Notes: generated from the letters alone by a model not told the origin. A stretch of 64,000 nt of DNA from REBR01 sp033721915 (GCA_033721915.1 JAWWAC010000002.1:62001-126000), one strand, 5' to 3'. Positions 46,178 through 55,136 are shown, counted from the stretch's first letter. Program-made: numbers and translations.

Positions 46178-47146
46178 ATGATTGAGGTAGGCAAGGTCAG
46201 TGAGTTATGGCGCTATCCGGTGAAATCCATGGAGGGAGCCCGGGTAGAAGAAACCCTGATACAGAAAGAGGGAATGCTGGGTGACCGCAACTGGGCGCTT
46301 CGGGATGAATCCATTGGCGAACTCAGTACCGTCCGGAAACTGCCAAAACTCCTTACATTCAAAGCCACCTACGACGAAGAACCCCGCCCGGGCAAAGTCC
46401 CCCCGGTCACCATCCAGTTACCGGATGGCAGCCTGGTCAATAGCGCCGATAGCGCGATCAATAAGGCGTTAAGTGCCGCTGTTGGCCGACCCGTGAGCCT
46501 CTGGCCCCTGCAACCAAAAACCCACCTGAAGCACTACCGCTTAAAGGTGCCCGCAGGCGCTGCAGCGATGAAAAAACAGTTCGCCACCAAAGAAATGCCG
46601 GACATGTCCTCAGTATCCTGGCGCTTCATGATGGAGCTTGCTGTTTTCGCAACCCCACTGGGCAGGTACCACGACGTCTACCCGCTGCATTTGCTGACCA
46701 ACAGCTCCCTGAAAAAATTAAAACAACTGGAACCCGACGGGGATTTCCGGGTCGAGCGCTTCCGGCCCAACCTGCTCATCGATACCGGCACAGAGGCTTT
46801 TGCTTTTGATGAATTTCAATGGGTGGATGGCCAGCTGTATATCGGTGAAACCGTGTTAAAAGTCGTTTCGCGAACGGTGCGCTGCTCCATGCCCGCCCAA
46901 CCACAAGTCACCCTAAAGAAAGATGCGAAAGTGCTAAGGACCCTGGAAGCACACACCCAGCGTCACCTCGGGGTGAACATGTCAGTGATCAAGCCTGGCA
47001 TTATTCGGCAGGGTGATACCGTCCTCTTTGAACCGGCTAACCGCTCCTATTTATCAAAGCGCGTTAATGCCCTTTCATCCGGGTTAAGGAACAGTGCGAT
47101 ACAAAGTTCATTCAAATTGATAGACCGGATCACGAAACAGCGTTAA
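46178..47146 (+). CDS. MOSC-domain protein (YcbX-like)
   Basis: A 322-residue protein with an N-terminal beta-barrel (VSELWRYPVKSMEGARVEE...GDRNWALRDE) and a C-terminal MOSC domain (RFRPNLLIDTG...ETVLKVVSRTVRCSMPAQPQV), the latter containing the conserved Cys that can hold molybdenum cofactor. Such proteins reduce N-hydroxylated compounds or transfer sulfur to the cofactor. The C-terminal ferredoxin domain of full YcbX is absent. Its GC content is lower than the core genes. Confidence 0.85.
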   Translation: MIEVGKVSELWRYPVKSMEGARVEETLIQKEGMLGDRNWALRDESIGELSTVRKLPKLLTFKATYDEEPRPGKVPPVTIQLPDGSLVNSADSAINKALSAAVGRPVSLWPLQPKTHLKHYRLKVPAGAAAMKKQFATKEMPDMSSVSWRFMMELAVFATPLGRYHDVYPLHLLTNSSLKKLKQLEPDGDFRVERFRPNLLIDTGTEAFAFDEFQWVDGQLYIGETVLKVVSRTVRCSMPAQPQVTLKKDAKVLRTLEAHTQRHLGVNMSVIKPGIIRQGDTVLFEPANRSYLSKRVNALSSGLRNSAIQSSFKLIDRITKQR

Positions 47147-47511
47147 TTGTTATAAGGAGGGTTTCCGGGTGGTAAAGGCCCCTGGAGTTCCCCAGTAAAT
47201 TGCACACGCCGCATCAGTGCATGACCTGGCTGTGTTTCATGTTCTGGTCATTCGAGCGGTCTGTCGGTGCAGGCGGAACACCCGGAGCAGGCACTGTTTT
47301 CCCTTCCCTGGATCCGGGTAACTGATCCAGAAAAATCAATCCACCATTGGCCCCGTGTGTCTGAAAACAGCAGCTGGTGGCCCTGCTGGCACCCATGGCT
47401 GGCGAAGCGCTCCGGGCGCCAGCATACCGCACCGCAAACACTGGGCAACACGGCCTACCCGGCCCTGAAGGTGGCCCCGGGGCGATATGTCTTTGACCAT
47501 CGCGACCGACT
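47147..47511. other. 365-base gap, no supported gene
   Basis: Open frames exist on both strands (for example 47267-47515 plus and 47248-47451 minus) but neither has a ribosome site, a recognised family or convincing composition. The region may hold a decayed gene. It separates MOSC and SDR genes that converge. Confidence 0.4.
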
Positions 47512-48360
47512 CTAACGGACCTTCATGTTGCGCTTGGTAAAGTAGGTGGTGAGGGGTTGATACCAGGAGCCGAGCAGTCGCACCACTTTGTCGAGCACTT
47601 TGGCGTCGTAGCCCACCAGCACGCGGCGCCTGTTTTTCTCCACGGCCTTCAGGATCTGCATGGCCGCGCTTTCAGCGGAGGTGGCATTGAGCAGTCGGTC
47701 GAAGCGCTTGCGCGCCTCTTCGGCGTCGGTGCCCATGGTCTCGGTGAGTTTCTCGTCGAGTCGCGCTGCCAGGGCGATGTTGGTTCGGATGCCGCCGGGG
47801 TGCACACAGGTGGCGCTGACTCCGGATTGCGCCATATCCAGCTCCTGACGCAGCGCCTCGGTATAGCCGCGTACCGCGAATTTGGAACTGTTGTAGGTGC
47901 CCTGGGTGGGCAACGAGATCAGGCCGAACAGGCTTGAGGTGTTGATGATGTGGCCTTCACCTGTGGCCTTCAGATGGGGCAGAAACGCCTGAGTCCCCCA
48001 CACCACGCCCCAGAAATTGATGTCCATGATCCACAGAAAGTCTTCCGGCTTGACGTGCTCAAGCGTGGCCCCCAGCGCCACACCGGCGTTATTGAAGACC
48101 AGGTTCACCTTCCCGTGGTCAGCCACCACCTGCTCCGCCCATGCGGACACCGCCTCCCGGTCGGCCACATTGACCCTGGCGGTGGTCACTGTCACATCCC
48201 CGCTCTGGGAGGCGAGCCGCGCCGTTTCTTTGAGATCCTCTTCGTTGACATCGCTGAGCGCCAGGTGACAGCCGCGACGAGCAAGCTCCATCGCCAGGGT
48301 GCGACCCATGCCCGAAGCCGCGCCTGTTATCGCAGCCACCTTATTGCTGAAAGATTTCAT
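47512..48360 (-). CDS. Short-chain dehydrogenase/reductase
   Basis: A 282-residue classical SDR from ATG 48360 (AAGGAA upstream). Cofactor loop TGAASGMGRT, NNAG in VFNNAGVALG, and the catalytic Ser with YNSSK are intact. An Asp (LSDVNEED) after the second strand suggests NAD preference. The basic C-terminal tail is longer than the minimum SDR. Substrate is not evident. Confidence 0.9.
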   Translation of the reverse strand: MKSFSNKVAAITGAASGMGRTLAMELARRGCHLALSDVNEEDLKETARLASQSGDVTVTTARVNVADREAVSAWAEQVVADHGKVNLVFNNAGVALGATLEHVKPEDFLWIMDINFWGVVWGTQAFLPHLKATGEGHIINTSSLFGLISLPTQGTYNSSKFAVRGYTEALRQELDMAQSGVSATCVHPGGIRTNIALAARLDEKLTETMGTDAEEARKRFDRLLNATSAESAAMQILKAVEKNRRRVLVGYDAKVLDKVVRLLGSWYQPLTTYFTKRNMKVR

Positions 48361-48677
48361 TCTGAGTTCCTTGTTATTGTTGGGTGACCAATCGACCAAT
48401 GGGGTCAGAGTCAGCGTACTTTCAGCCGCGTTGATTCGCATTGGCCGAAAATAAGGGCACCGTTAATGGCGTTGCCAAGTCCGGGTTCAGCTCCGGGGAA
48501 TGACGACTCCCCTTTGTGAGCCGTTGCACACACATCAGTGGGACAGCAACAGGGGGATGATGGGGTATGGAATCAAACAATGCCGACGTCACAGGTCGAT
48601 CAGTCGATGGGTCGGACCCCGACAGCGTCAGTCATGGCAACCAGCGCTGTCGGGGCCGCAAACACGCTCAATGGCGA
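48361..48677. other. Intergenic stretch with an 11 bp inverted repeat (48617-48655)
   Basis: No supported gene in about 320 bases. CCCCGACAGCG (48617-48627) and CGCTGTCGGGG (48645-48655) form a perfect stem with a 17-base loop just past the stop of the next minus-strand gene. It lacks a T-run and could be a rho-independent-like or mRNA-stabilising hairpin. Confidence 0.5.
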
Positions 48678-49889
48678 TCAGTTATCCTCGTTATTGTCTT
48701 TCTCCCGCACTGAGTGCGCCTGGTGGTTACCCCCCTTCAGGGTGTTGCCAGGCGCCTGCAGGACAACATTGTCGTTTTCATCCCGGATGGTGAGAGCGGC
48801 GCTGTCGTACCCCACGCCAGGCTCGCCGGCATCGGTGAGCGTCCACTTCGCAGTGCCCATCTGACGGTGGTCTCCGACTCTCAGTCTTCCCACACCTTCG
48901 CCTTCATAGGTGTCGAACGCAGCGGCCGGCGGGGCAGGCTCACTCTCGGGATCGTCCGTGCAGGCGGCGGCGGTCAGCTCCTCTAGATGGAAGGAATTGC
49001 CGGCGCCCCAGTTCACCTGGAGCCGGTTCGGGCCATCACCGGTATCACACTCGAGACGGAAACCATGGGTGACCCGGTCGCCGGATTCGTCGGCGAACCG
49101 GCCACCACCGGTCATGAAGCCCTTCTGGTCCGCTGCGTCTTCCGGTGGTCCCATGTCACAGGCCGTTACGTTCTCGAAGTCGGCGCTCGCCTCGCTGACA
49201 GCCACGTCCCCGAGCAGCTCCGACTGCAGAAACAGGGCCCGCTGTGTCACCTTGTCTGCTATGCCGTCCCCGTTGCGGTCCTCTGTCTCGGTGTGATTCA
49301 GGAACAGTGTCCCCAGGGGACCCAATGGGATTTCGACAAAGTTTCCATCCACCTCGACCGGCTCACCCTGCACACTGGCGGAACCGACAAAGGAGCTGCT
49401 ATGAAGCTCGCATGAGCCTGCCTGAGTCGCTGCCACACTCGCCTGGGAGTGCAGGACAGTGGCCTCGACGAGGGTTTCATCCAGCAACTCCAGAATGTTG
49501 ATGATTTGCACGTCCGCGGTGAAGCTGGTTCCAATCGCCACCGAGCCCGGCCCCGGACCCTCACCGAATTCCGTCTCGGTTGAAAGCAGCCCGCCCGCCA
49601 CTACGACCCCCATATCCAGGGTGGTGGGAGGGAGCAGGGCCGCCCCATCATCGGCACAGGGGACCGATTGATCGTTGGCTATCAATGGCTCGGCCTCAAC
49701 CAGGTCCACCCGCAGGGCACTGGCCCGACAGGAAAACTCCTCTGCGTCGAAACCCTGTGCAGAAACCCCAAGAGGGAACACGCCAAAAAGACAGAGCCCC
49801 AGGAAAAGGGCAATGCACCTTTTGCGAAAAACATCGGCTACAACGCGATATTGATGCTTACTGTCAGGGCTATAAATGTTCCGTTCCAT
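48678..49889 (-). CDS. Exported choice-of-anchor P-like protein, function unknown
   Basis: A 403-residue protein from ATG 49889, preceded by AAGGAG. A long N-region is followed by a signal peptide (CIALFLGLCLFGVFPLGVSAQ). Residues ~45-230 resemble choice-of-anchor P proteins (ASALRVDLVEAEPL...LLPPTTLDMGVVVAGGLLSTETEF). A glycine-rich FMTGGGRFADESGDRVTHGFRLEC segment like post-COAP domains follows, then DTGDGPNRLQVNWGAGNSFHL. Several cysteines could pair in the periplasm or outside. No C-terminal anchor is obvious. This architecture is commoner in Gram-positive genomes. Role unknown. Confidence 0.78.
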   Translation of the reverse strand: MERNIYSPDSKHQYRVVADVFRKRCIALFLGLCLFGVFPLGVSAQGFDAEEFSCRASALRVDLVEAEPLIANDQSVPCADDGAALLPPTTLDMGVVVAGGLLSTETEFGEGPGPGSVAIGTSFTADVQIINILELLDETLVEATVLHSQASVAATQAGSCELHSSSFVGSASVQGEPVEVDGNFVEIPLGPLGTLFLNHTETEDRNGDGIADKVTQRALFLQSELLGDVAVSEASADFENVTACDMGPPEDAADQKGFMTGGGRFADESGDRVTHGFRLECDTGDGPNRLQVNWGAGNSFHLEELTAAACTDDPESEPAPPAAAFDTYEGEGVGRLRVGDHRQMGTAKWTLTDAGEPGVGYDSAALTIRDENDNVVLQAPGNTLKGGNHQAHSVREKDNNEDN

Positions 49890-50129
49890 TATCAATACTC
49901 CTTCCATTCCATTGAATAAGCCATCTGAGGCAGACAGCCCTCGCACTTTCCAGCAGAAAAATGTGATGCAAGTCACAAGCCAGGATAATTAATGCCATTG
50001 AATCATTCGGTTGGCGCATGCATTGCCGGCGGAAGAAGAGAGAGTAAGTTTTTCCGACAGGTGCGCAATCAGAAGCCCATGCCGGAGCCCAATTGACATA
50101 CCCCGGGGACAGCCACAGTATCGGGTATT
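49890..50129. promoter_or_regulatory. Divergent intergenic region with TTGACA element
   Basis: TTGACA at 50093-50098 lies 31 bases before the ATG of the rightward gene, with a weak CAGTAT at 17-base spacing. If used, transcription would begin very close to the ATG, giving a nearly leaderless mRNA. No strong ribosome site is visible before 50130. Confidence 0.35.
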
Positions 50130-52118
50130 ATGTATGGAGCCAAAGACGAATCCGAAGGCCGCAACAACGGCGCGCCAGGAGAACCCGTAAAGATACTCGA
50201 CGCAGCCATCCACCGCCTTGCCGAACGCAACGCCGTGGAAGGCGTATCGCCGGTATTCGAGGTGATCGAGGCGGCACAGGCCCTGATGTTCAGCCCTGAA
50301 GGGCTGGACGCACTCTACCAGCGCGTGCCAGCCATTGAGGCCGCCGGGTTCTTTGGCGGCAGCGACTGGGACTATCCCCAGACCCTGGTCCCCTCACTGG
50401 CGGTACGCACGGTGCGCCACGGGGAAGCGACTGCAACCCTGGTGGAAAGCCTGAGCCAGATTCGTCTGCTGGCGGTGGCCAAAGGCGACTACAGCCACCC
50501 CTCCATCTCGGCGGAACACGCCCACCACTTTCTGGCTCAGGTCCTGGCCATGAACCTGGACCTGGTGGTCAGCGACCTGCAGGAGAGCGACCGGCTGCGG
50601 CCGGACAGACTCGGTTACGCCGTCCAGAACCTGCACCATTACCTGCTGCGGCACCTGGGTTACGAGAACCTGCTGGAACATCTGGTGGCGGAAGTCTGGC
50701 GGATTCTGGCGCAGCGCCCGGTCCAGGTGGAGGGTGTCAAACAGATGGTGACGCAGATTTCCGTCTGTCTGGAAAAGCCCGACGCACTGGGTGGCGAGGT
50801 GAGCGAAGACGCCCTGCAACTGACCCGCGCCGTGTTCAGTCCCAGTGAGGGTTGCCGTGAAGACCCCGGCCTGGATGTCTATGCCGAAAGACTGGCGGAG
50901 ATGGACGACGCCACCCTGCTGCAGGAGGCCATCGCCTTTGCCCAGGCCATGCACAGTACCGGCCTGGTCTCGGCGTATATGCCGGTGTTCATTCGCTACC
51001 TGCGTGGCCGCTGGAACGCGCTGATCCCCACGGCCCTGGGCCTGAGCCACACCGGGGCAGACGCCTTTCACTGCTACCCGGCACTGATCAATGCCCTGAT
51101 GGATGAGGCCCTGTTTCCCGAGACCAGCCAGTGTGCCTATGGCCTGGCCATGATGCTCGAACGGGGTATCCTGTACGTGCCTGCCGTGGCCCCTTCCCTG
51201 TGGCGTCAGATACGGCTGCCCCTCTGCGACGCGGCCGCTGAGAAGATTGCGGCCGTCTTTGGCAGCCGCCGTTCCCCGCAATGTTTCCTGCTCGCCGACG
51301 TACTGAATGTACTCGGACGACCGCTGGGGGTGGGGCAGGGCAATTATCCCACCTGCCAGTCCACCCGTGCCCTGTCCATGTGGGCGTACAACATGCCGGC
51401 GGAACTGCTGCGGATGCTGGCCTGGGCGGCCCGGGACGACGAGGTGGTCATGCGCTTTGAGGGCGTGAGCATCTCCTCACGGGACCTGGGGACCGGCCTG
51501 GCCAGCGAGCCTCCGGTGGATGTGGACGCGGTGTCACTGCTGACCGTGCCGCACCTGGACCGCATCTATTTTGAAATGGGCCGGCGCAGCGCCGGGCGCG
51601 GTGAAGACCCCCACAAGTGGGTCAACGCCGAATTCCACGGCGACCATGTGGGCCACGGATTCCGCATCGCCGTGGACGTGTTCACCGGTGGCCTGAAAGA
51701 CTTCGAAGGGTTTGTCCGCGACTTCTATGCCGCTTATCACCCCTATTACAACGGCAACATCCCCGTCATCAACCCGCAACCGGCCGGCATCGCGGTGACC
51801 GACAGCGCCACCCGCTTTCTCGGCTGGCATGCCATCACCATCCAGCGGCTGGCCCTGGACAGTGACGAGGCCATGCGGGTGTACTTTTTCAACCCCAACA
51901 ACGACAGCGGGCAGAACTGGGGCCAGGGCATTGTCACCTCCACCCATGGCCACGGCGAACTCTACGGTGAGGCCTCGCTGCCGGTGGCCGAGTTCGTCTC
52001 GCGACTGTATTTATTCCACTTCGACCCCCTCGAAAAGGGAGAGCCGGGCACTATTCCGGCCAATGAAGTCAACCTGGCCATGCAACTGGCCCGGGAAAGC
52101 TGGGCCCTGGGGCGTTAG
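50130..52118 (+). CDS. 662-residue protein with possible papain-like Cys/His/Asn site
   Basis: I recognise no named family. There is no signal peptide. Residues 1-390 are helical and repetitive in feel. The C-terminal third has features expected of a papain-fold cysteine peptidase or transglutaminase-like enzyme: Gln403 six residues before Cys409 (GQGNYPTCQSTRALSMWA), His567 in GWHAITIQRL, and Asn588 in VYFFNPNNDSGQNWG. Spacing and the FNPN-G context recall C58/YopT-like Cys-His-Asn/Asp sites. This assignment is inference. Start ATG 50130 has a poor ribosome site. Neighbours give no functional clue; the gene sits alone between exported proteins. Confidence 0.72.
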   Translation: MYGAKDESEGRNNGAPGEPVKILDAAIHRLAERNAVEGVSPVFEVIEAAQALMFSPEGLDALYQRVPAIEAAGFFGGSDWDYPQTLVPSLAVRTVRHGEATATLVESLSQIRLLAVAKGDYSHPSISAEHAHHFLAQVLAMNLDLVVSDLQESDRLRPDRLGYAVQNLHHYLLRHLGYENLLEHLVAEVWRILAQRPVQVEGVKQMVTQISVCLEKPDALGGEVSEDALQLTRAVFSPSEGCREDPGLDVYAERLAEMDDATLLQEAIAFAQAMHSTGLVSAYMPVFIRYLRGRWNALIPTALGLSHTGADAFHCYPALINALMDEALFPETSQCAYGLAMMLERGILYVPAVAPSLWRQIRLPLCDAAAEKIAAVFGSRRSPQCFLLADVLNVLGRPLGVGQGNYPTCQSTRALSMWAYNMPAELLRMLAWAARDDEVVMRFEGVSISSRDLGTGLASEPPVDVDAVSLLTVPHLDRIYFEMGRRSAGRGEDPHKWVNAEFHGDHVGHGFRIAVDVFTGGLKDFEGFVRDFYAAYHPYYNGNIPVINPQPAGIAVTDSATRFLGWHAITIQRLALDSDEAMRVYFFNPNNDSGQNWGQGIVTSTHGHGELYGEASLPVAEFVSRLYLFHFDPLEKGEPGTIPANEVNLAMQLARESWALGR

Positions 52119-52307
52119 CTCGTGTCCCGCCTGGGTATTCCCACGAGCGGGCCTCAGGCCCAAGCCACGGCCTCCCCCTGAAGCGACGGTGTAACACCCC
52201 ACAACACACCGCCGCTCAAGGACGCAAAACAAAGCGGCATTAAACACGATTTAACAATCTCAAGAGCTAGCATGGTACCGACACTGTCAACCAATCGGTG
52301 CTAAATC

Positions 52308-52808
52308 ATGCTGTATGACACCCAAACCTCACCACGCCAATGGCTCTGGCTCCTCCTGAGCGCCCCATTCATTCTGTCCGGATGTATCGATAGCGGAAGC
52401 CGCTCAACACTGGACGGCGACGGACAAAGCGCCGACACCACAGTGAGCACGCAAAACAACAGAAACCCCAAAGCCGATGAACAAAGAAACGACAGCTCCA
52501 GGAAGGATGGAGAGCAGGACGATGGATCCACTGCCGTGGAAAACGTGGCCCTTCTCAGCTGGCAGGCTCCCAGCCACCGCAATAATGGTGAAAGCCTCTA
52601 TCCCGCTGACATCAAGGAGTACCGGATCCGCTACGGCACAACCCGGGAGCTCCTGGACCTCGCGGTGACGGTCCCGTCCGATGGCACCCTCGACATGGAA
52701 CACCGCATTGAGGACCTGGAAGCCGGCGAATGGTTCTTCACCATCCAGGCCGTGGACTACAACGAGAACATCAGCAACCAGGCCGCCCTGGTCAGCAAAA
52801 CCCTCTGA
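52308..52808 (+). CDS. Lipoprotein with fibronectin type III-like domain
   Basis: A 166-residue protein. The signal peptide ends in a lipobox (FILSGC), so lipidation at Cys25 is expected. A polar Ser/Asn/Asp-rich linker (about 27-78) leads to a C-terminal beta-sandwich (VALLSWQAPSHRNNG...YRIRYGTT...WFFTIQAVDYNENISNQA) typical of FnIII modules. It is probably a surface or periplasmic adhesion or scaffold protein. It stands as a single gene. Confidence 0.8.
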   Translation: MLYDTQTSPRQWLWLLLSAPFILSGCIDSGSRSTLDGDGQSADTTVSTQNNRNPKADEQRNDSSRKDGEQDDGSTAVENVALLSWQAPSHRNNGESLYPADIKEYRIRYGTTRELLDLAVTVPSDGTLDMEHRIEDLEAGEWFFTIQAVDYNENISNQAALVSKTL

Positions 52809-53005
52809 TCAGCGACTGTCTGAACCCTTCCGTGGCCGGCAACAGAGGGGAGCGGCTCTTTTGGCCTCGCAGCGGGTTACCATACGGACCCCTTGGTCCT
52901 GTACTGCGGCTGGCGTCGTAGTAGACTCTGGTGTGACAATGATCCGGTCCAGACACAAACCACATCGCCGGGGCAGGCCCGATCAGGCCCCATAAGGAGT
53001 TTGGT
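52809..53005. other. Intergenic stretch, nothing recognised
   Basis: About 200 bases between the lipoprotein and methyltransferase genes. AGGAG lies shortly before the next ATG; no clear terminator or promoter pair was found. Confidence 0.4.
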
Positions 53006-53842
53006 ATGACGCGGAAGATGGCATTTGCAGTGACGGCAGCCTTAGCGGTGCTGATGGCCGGTTATGCCCATGGGGAGAACGACACCCCGGACATGCATGA
53101 GCCCACGGCCGAGAAACTGGAGCAGGCCCTGGCCGGCGAGCATCGCAGTGAGCGCAACAAGGCGCGGGATCAGTACCGTCACCCCAAAGAGACACTGGCC
53201 TTTTTCGGGCTGCGCCATGACATGACGGTGGTGGAGATACTGCCCGGCAGCGGCTGGTACACGCAAGTGCTGGCGCCGGTACTGCGGGAAGAAGGCCAGC
53301 TGTACGCCGCGCACTTCTCACCCGACAGCGAAGTGGATTTTTACCGCCGCATGCTGGCGGACTACCGCGACAAACTGGCCGCGCACCCCGACGTCTATGA
53401 CCAGGTCAAGATCACCGTCCTGGCGCCACCGGAACACACGGAGATCGCCCCACCGGAATCCGCCGACCGGGTACTGACCTTCCGCAGCGTACACAACTGG
53501 ATTCGCAACGGCGTGGCCGAAGAGGCCTTTGCCGCCATGGCCCGGGCGCTCAAACCCGGTGGCGTGCTGGGCGTGGTTCAGCACCGCGCCGGCGACGACA
53601 TGCCCCCTGAGTCCGAGGTCCGCAACGGCTACGTCCATGAGGACACAGTCATCGAACTGGCGGAAAGCGCCGGACTGCGCCTGGACGCCCGCTCCGAGAT
53701 CAACGCCAACCCAGACGACACCCGCGACCACCCCGAAGGCGTCTGGACCCTGCCACCGACCCTGCGACTGGGGGAGAAGGACCGTGAGCGCTATCTGGAA
53801 ATCGGCGAGAGTGACCGTATGACACTGCGGTTTATCAAGTAG
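53006..53842 (+). CDS. Exported class I methyltransferase-like protein
   Basis: A 278-residue protein with a signal peptide (MAFAVTAALAVLMAGYAHG) and a Rossmann methyltransferase core: TVVEILPGSGWYTQVLAPVL in place of the SAM loop, and VLTFRSVHNWIRNG plus ALKPGGVLGVVQHR downstream. Relatives are annotated as predicted periplasmic methyltransferases, an odd location because SAM is cytosolic. The SAM loop has Leu where GxG usually begins, so enzyme activity is uncertain. Substrate unknown. Confidence 0.8.
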   Translation: MTRKMAFAVTAALAVLMAGYAHGENDTPDMHEPTAEKLEQALAGEHRSERNKARDQYRHPKETLAFFGLRHDMTVVEILPGSGWYTQVLAPVLREEGQLYAAHFSPDSEVDFYRRMLADYRDKLAAHPDVYDQVKITVLAPPEHTEIAPPESADRVLTFRSVHNWIRNGVAEEAFAAMARALKPGGVLGVVQHRAGDDMPPESEVRNGYVHEDTVIELAESAGLRLDARSEINANPDDTRDHPEGVWTLPPTLRLGEKDRERYLEIGESDRMTLRFIK

Positions 53843-53904
53843 CTCGCGGAGCTATTCCGGACCAGAGGGGCCAGAGTCACGGGTCCCGGCCTGCCCCACT
53901 CCGG

Positions 53905-54303
53905 TCACGACTCCAGCGTGGGCACCAGCCTGGAATCCTCCACCGCCGCCGTGCGGTGGTGAACGATGGCCTTGTAATCGGGGCTCTCCACCATCGCCAG
54001 GAAAGCCTCCAGCGAGGGGTAGCGCACCAGCAACACCTCATCCCATGACTCCTCCTCGGGCCCAATCAGGGTCCCGGTGGGCTGACCCGACCAGACCAGC
54101 TCACCCCCGGCCTTATAAATGCAGCGGATCGCACCACGCCCGTATTCCCGGTAAGCCTCGGCGCCGCTGACACCGGTCCGCCGGTCCTCGTATTCAGCCT
54201 GGCCACGAAACTTCAGCAGGTTGAGCATCACCACAGGCTGGCCTTTGGGTGTCGCGGACAGGACATCGGAAATGGCTTTGCGGGTGGGGTTGACGGTTTT
54301 CAT
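53905..54303 (-). CDS. DUF1330-family protein
   Basis: A 132-residue ferredoxin-like alpha/beta protein. VVMLNLLKFRG, GAEAYREYGRGA, DEVLLVRYPSLEAFLAMVESPDYKAIVHHRTAAVEDSRLVPT match the DUF1330/dimeric barrel pattern. GGAGAG precedes the ATG. The function of the family is not established. It converges on the methyltransferase-like gene. Confidence 0.87.
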   Translation of the reverse strand: MKTVNPTRKAISDVLSATPKGQPVVMLNLLKFRGQAEYEDRRTGVSGAEAYREYGRGAIRCIYKAGGELVWSGQPTGTLIGPEEESWDEVLLVRYPSLEAFLAMVESPDYKAIVHHRTAAVEDSRLVPTLES

Positions 54304-54444
54304 GGGAGCACTCTCCGGTTTGTTGTTCTGCTTGCATAATGCGCGCCCCCGGAACAGAGCCGAAGGCGCGATGGGAAGGGCGTCGCCTTACCTGCACTGG
54401 TGACCACCTGTTGGCGCCTTCGTATATGCTGATAATGTACTTTT

Positions 54445-54756
54445 ATGGTCAATTGGGCACAAGTTACTGGCTTTGACTGGGACCAGGGTAACTCCCGAAA
54501 AAAAGCGGAGAAACACGGCGTAAACCAGTCCGAAGCGGAAGAAATATTCTTTAATGAGCCGCTTCTGGTGCTGGAGGACGCCAGACACAGCCAGATTGAG
54601 GCCCGTTTTCATGCGCTTGGTAAAACCGATGAGGAAAGATTACTCCACATCACGTTCACACTGAGCCAGAACGGTACACTGATTCGCGTGATTTCCGCTC
54701 GCGACATGCACCGTAAAGAGAGGGCTGTTTATGAGCCAACAAAAAAAGATACCTGA
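54445..54756 (+). CDS. brnT: BrnT-family ribonuclease toxin
   Basis: A 103-residue toxin of the BrnT/BrnA type II system, a RelE-fold ribonuclease. FDWDQGNSRKKAEKHGV near the start and RVISARDMHRKERAVYE at the end are family motifs with the catalytic basic residues. As in other brnTA loci the toxin gene is first and overlaps brnA, here by 26 bp. It stands first of four toxin-antitoxin pairs in 4.3 kb. Confidence 0.93.
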   Translation: MVNWAQVTGFDWDQGNSRKKAEKHGVNQSEAEEIFFNEPLLVLEDARHSQIEARFHALGKTDEERLLHITFTLSQNGTLIRVISARDMHRKERAVYEPTKKDT

Positions 54757-55054
54757 ATTCAAAACCGAAGCAGAAGAGCGGGAGTTCTGGGAAACCCATG
54801 ATTCCGCCGACTACCTGGACTGGAGTCAGGCCAAGTCACCCTCGTTACCGAAGCTGAAACCCTCAACCAGGACGATCTCACTCCGGCTGCCAGAACCCCT
54901 GCTTGATCGGATCAAAATTGAAGCCAACAAGCGGGATATGCCCTATCAGTCGCTGATCAAGGCTTGGCTTGCGGCTAATGTGAACGACAGCCGTCGCACT
55001 GGAAGGGTTAACGCTGCCAACACGGGCAGCACTCGAGTGGAGGCGAGGCCGTAA
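54731..55054 (+). CDS. brnA: BrnA-family antitoxin
   Basis: A 107-residue antitoxin. The N-terminal toxin-binding part (PEFKTEAEEREFWETHDSADYLDW) precedes a ribbon-helix-helix DNA-binding part (TISLRLPEPLLDRIKIEANKRDMPYQSLIKAWL), which normally represses the operon. The last ~16 residues (RVNAANTGSTRVEARP) are encoded inside an attC-like element (from 55006), a common property of integron cassettes in which the recombination site overlaps the gene end. Confidence 0.92.
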   Translation: MSQQKKIPEFKTEAEEREFWETHDSADYLDWSQAKSPSLPKLKPSTRTISLRLPEPLLDRIKIEANKRDMPYQSLIKAWLAANVNDSRRTGRVNAANTGSTRVEARP

Positions 55055-55089
55055 CGGAAAAGCTGTCGCAGTGCTTGGCCTGGCTAGGG
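55006..55089 (+). repeat. attC-like site, degenerate
   Basis: GGTTAAC (55006-55012) and GCTAGGG (55083-55089) stand as outer boxes; GCCAACAC (55016-55023) and GTGCTTGGC (55071-55079) as inner arms with an unpaired base; a GGAGGCGAGGCC element lies centrally. The layout fits an attC stem, but the right core is GCT instead of GTT. It overlaps the end of brnA. Confidence 0.42.
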
Positions 55090-55103
55090 CTAGCGCGGTA
55101 TAG

Positions 55104-55126
55104 TTGTACGGAGTTTCCGTACACAA
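55104..55126. promoter_or_regulatory. YefM-YoeB operator palindrome
   Basis: TTGTACGGA (55104-55112) and TCCGTACACAA (55116-55126) form a near-perfect palindrome 11 bp before the antitoxin ATG. Known yefM-yoeB operators contain palindromes with a TGTACA core, so this is the expected autoregulatory site. Confidence 0.65.
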
Positions 55127-55136
55127 TGGTGAAGTC

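Noticed and set aside
47214..47515. Overlapping small frames on both strands between the MOSC and SDR genes
   Set aside because: No ribosome site, no recognisable domain, and neither strand is favoured.
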